Assembly: GCA_022695795.1 (NCBI GenBank)
Contig: MU404067.1
Span: 372,001 to 436,000 of the forward strand
Reading direction: 5' to 3'
Length of the DNA: 64,000 bases
Source of the DNA: Biscogniauxia marginata
Taxonomy: Eukaryota; Ascomycota; Sordariomycetes; Xylariales; Xylariaceae
Numbering within the stretch: the stretch's first letter is position 1; each line of letters begins with the position of its first letter. The notes under the pieces are model-generated. The model saw only the letters and a program-made list of their open reading frames with translations, was not told where the DNA came from and searched no databases. Both the position numbers and the translations under genes were made by a program. Positions 61,187 to 64,000 of the stretch are shown here, one piece after another.

Positions 61187-63886
61187 TTATAGTTCAACAA
61201 ACCACAACTAATTCGTGCGTTAAATTCACCCAGTTTTTGCATTTGAAGGTGTTATTCATTTAATCTAATCCTCCCAAACTTGTCAGCTTTTACCACTTCT
61301 TTCTTTTGCCGCGTCGGGTCCTATAGTATACATTACCTTGTTTGCTTTTCCGGTGATTATTCAATTTGACTCTCGAAGCCGTGTCGACACCGTTGGCCTA
61401 TGCGTTCTCTGGCGCAATCGGTTTTTCGAAAGGGGAAGAGGGTGGGGTATGCACTGATTGAAGCGACGCCCACTACTTTCTCTTAGTCGGCAGCGTTGGA
61501 GGACATTGATGGACCTGCTACACCCATTGATCGATACCTGGTTAAAGTTGATAGGCAATCGAAAGAAGTCTACACTCCGAAACCTATCGTACTCTCCTAA
61601 GCAAGCGTTCCAATCATGAAAATCTGGCACTAGGGGTTGGACGCACAGCCGACGACTCCCATTCCAGTAAGGCCTCCTGGTCTGCAGTGCTACTACCCCT
61701 CGTGGGCCACGATCCTTATTCCCACGCGTGGTAACAGTCTCAGATGGTCTTTCCAGCGAGGACGGCTTTGATGAGAGGCTTGACACGGTTAAAGTCGAAG
61801 TTGTCGGCGCTGACGGCGGGATTCAGCTAGGGGAGATCGCTACGAATTACTCCATATCCTGTATTTAATCGTAGGAAGCAGACAGGAGGAAAGTATCAGA
61901 TATTGAAAAAATGATCGAGCGTAACGTTTTGAATGTCTGGGTATCAGTCAACAGATAGTATGAAAAGATTAGATTCAAGAAGACGAGATTCAACAAAAGA
62001 ATATATCTTTTCAACTTCGCTGTTTATTAATAGGATAAATTCTAACTAGACAAGTGCATCAGTCTTTATATTATCAAATCGAATTAAGAGTACGAAAATG
62101 CTTGCTTCATTGGGTCTATTAATTACATATGGTAATATTCTCGTATACCCCTTCATGCACGGAGTTGAGCGTCAACGAGGCTACATCCTCCTAAAAGACA
62201 ACTGTCGGGTCCAATATATGGCATATAATTGTTGCTCAGGTAAATACTAAGCACGGGAGTGGTTGCTGCGCTCTTGAGCTACTCTGTAAAGAAGGTTCAC
62301 GTTGCTACCAAGTTATCTCAAGTTCCCTAGGTTTCATCATATCCCTTTATTAATAAATTATACGATAATAGGATAATTCCTGACAAAGCCTAGCATTGGC
62401 CACGACATATGAGTTGACAAAAGAGCTGGTTATAAGCCCTATGCTGGGGCTACTGAACTCATATGTATGCACACTGAGAGCAATAATTACACGTTTCTCG
62501 GCGTCGACTTCCGCTGGATCATATTACTACATATTGGTGTGCATCGTGACATAGCGGCAGGTGAAGAAATTTATGGAGTCTACATAACATATTTTAATCC
62601 CTGACCAGTCGAATATCTCATTCACATAATAGTTTTTTCGTCTATAACCGCTTATTCGCGACACTGCAGAAATATCCAATAACGCAGGTTAGCGATCAGT
62701 ATAGCATAGATTGTCTTTGGTCGAGGGGGCGTTGATTAAGCAACTCTATACAGTCTTTAGAAATGTTCTCTTTCGAGATGACCTTGTTCTAACTTCAGCT
62801 TGGTGGTGTCTATATTTTAATACGGACAGTCTATTGGAGTGGTTCGCATTTAATCATATATATCATATGTGCCGTCCGTATTCTTTTGTCTATCGTTTCT
62901 ATTATGGAGAGGTGGAGACGCAGAGTAATATGCTGTCTTACTTCTCGCAACATACATACATGCATCTCGTAGCTACCTTAACTCCTAGAGCCATAAATGG
63001 GAAGTGCAATGCTTAAGAGCTCATTCTTTTTAGCTTCCTGGTTACCGCTTCTCTCCGGTGGGTGGCCCTCGCAGGTATGTCGTGTACTATCAAATGAAGT
63101 ATATCTTTTCTCTGATATTATCTTTGAGCTTTGCTGTCACAGAGCCGACTTTCTCGTATGGCTAGCGAAGACAAAGTTGCTCGAGGAACTGGAGTTAAAT
63201 TGTATGTACTTCCCCGAGCGGTCAATTATGAGACTTTTAGTGTGCAACACAGCCCTTGAGCGCCAGCGAACCGTGATTACACAGATGCACTTGTGGCAGT
63301 GCAAAGGATACCGGTACGTTCGGTTGTTCTGATAGTGATTGAATGCGGGGCAAGAGCTCGAGTGGCAAGTGTATTCGTACGCGTGCTATTAATATATGCC
63401 AATGCTACAAGGACGACCAAGCAAGGGGAGATATCTATCAGCGATGCACCGATGGCTGGATGATCTAGGGGAGGAAAGCCATCAACCGAGCTACTATATA
63501 ATATTTTGATTTTACATTCCGTCTCAGGTGAAGGTCGTTGAGTAACTGGAACGGGAGAGAGGAATTCCCAAATAATATTGGAATCAATTACTAAAAACGA
63601 TCTCGATATAGAGACGATGAGTGGCTGCTTACCTACCGTAGTATTGTAGATCTGATACAAAGTTCATGGGTATCGATAATGTTATCGATAAGCAGAAGCT
63701 CTGGCCGTCTATTGGCTCTTGCGTACCCTTTTAGGTAAGTACCTAGTACATTATACCTAGTGCATACCTAGCTCCATGTATTCTACCTAAGTACATCTTG
63801 GGACGGGTACACATACACTGGATTGTTGCGTGACATCATATAGGCGGTTCCAAAAGAGCAGGACTGTAAAACAGAGTTCAAGTTTT

Positions 63887-63907
63887 AAAAAAAAAAAAAA
63901 AAAAAAA
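63887..63907 (+). repeat. Poly(A) run (21)
   Basis: An uninterrupted run of 21 A residues in non-coding DNA. It could be a retroposed tail or simple slippage; no transposon is seen upstream. Confidence 0.9.
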
Positions 63908-64000
63908 GGTGGAAGAATACGAGGGGTTCCAGATTTCATGCTTTGCCAACCCTTGTCGACTCCCCCCCAAGCTTAGAAGCTGAACAGGTCAACCGTCAAC

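Larger units (their letters stand above)
60421..64000. other. Intergenic region to right edge
   Basis: No convincing gene. The first 360 bp (to 60785) has an open minus-strand frame that ends at the dehydratase start; it has no domain and is better read as promoter DNA or a decayed gene. A hairpin lies at 61149-61186. A 26-codon minus-strand stretch at about 61762-61845 (SADNFDFNRVKPLIKAVLAG) looks like a fragment of a repeated fungal gene family. 63.7-63.8 kb is dense in TACCTA motifs, and a 21-base A run ends at 63907. Confidence 0.5.

Noticed and set aside
61361..61786. 141-codon Arg-rich minus-strand frame
   Set aside because: Composition looks like an off-frame reading of GC-rich DNA; the better relic is in a different frame at 61762-61845.

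Overview
This window is nuclear DNA of a filamentous ascomycete (Pezizomycotina). The genes are interrupted by short GT-AG introns (about 50-140 bp, one of 312 bp), and orthologues of Rna14, Asf1, a PTR2 transporter, cytochrome b2-type dehydrogenase, fungal rhodopsin-like protein, GH43 galactanase, Sar1/Gap1-type RasGAP and a non-reducing polyketide synthase (NR-PKS) are recognisable. A 14.5-kb AT-rich block contains transposons wrecked by what looks like repeat-induced point mutation (RIP). RIP on this scale and the gene set fit Sordariomycetes or a close class; I cannot name a genus.

Layout. 1-3.3 kb: divergent housekeeping pair, RNA14 (cut by the left edge) and ASF1. 3.3-9.6 kb: gene-poor, one possible small gene at 8.35 kb. 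9.66-11.77 kb: PTR2-type peptide transporter. 11.8-16 kb: no gene. 16.0-17.8 kb: flavocytochrome b2-like 2-hydroxyacid dehydrogenase. 20.0-21.4 kb: seven-helix rhodopsin-like membrane protein. 23.0-25.0 kb: secreted GH43-CBM35 enzyme, convergent with a RasGAP gene (26.2-28.8 kb). 28.8-34.8 kb: long intergenic region with short repeats and a perfect 36-bp palindrome. 34.8-36.6 kb: an unrecognised gene whose reading frame is interrupted by one in-frame TAG. 37.6-52.1 kb: AT-rich, RIP-like block holding a tRNA-Arg, a solo LTR with target duplication, a full-length Ty3/gypsy-type element with 5-bp target duplication, and a Fot1/pogo-type transposon relic with TIRs and TA duplication. 53.1-60.4 kb: a two-gene secondary-metabolite locus, both genes on the minus strand: a thioesterase-less NR-PKS (SAT-KS-AT-PT-ACP) preceded by a scytalone dehydratase-like gene. 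60.4-64 kb: no convincing gene.

How the genes relate. The PKS resembles the group V, atrochrysone-type synthases that need a separate metallo-beta-lactamase-type thioesterase. No such partner is visible in the window, and the block to the left is transposon wreckage. The neighbouring dehydratase keeps the catalytic His pair but has changed substrate-pocket residues, so it probably acts on a product of this PKS and not in DHN-melanin synthesis. The remaining genes are unrelated to one another. A TAGGTA/TACCTA-type short motif recurs throughout the intergenic DNA.
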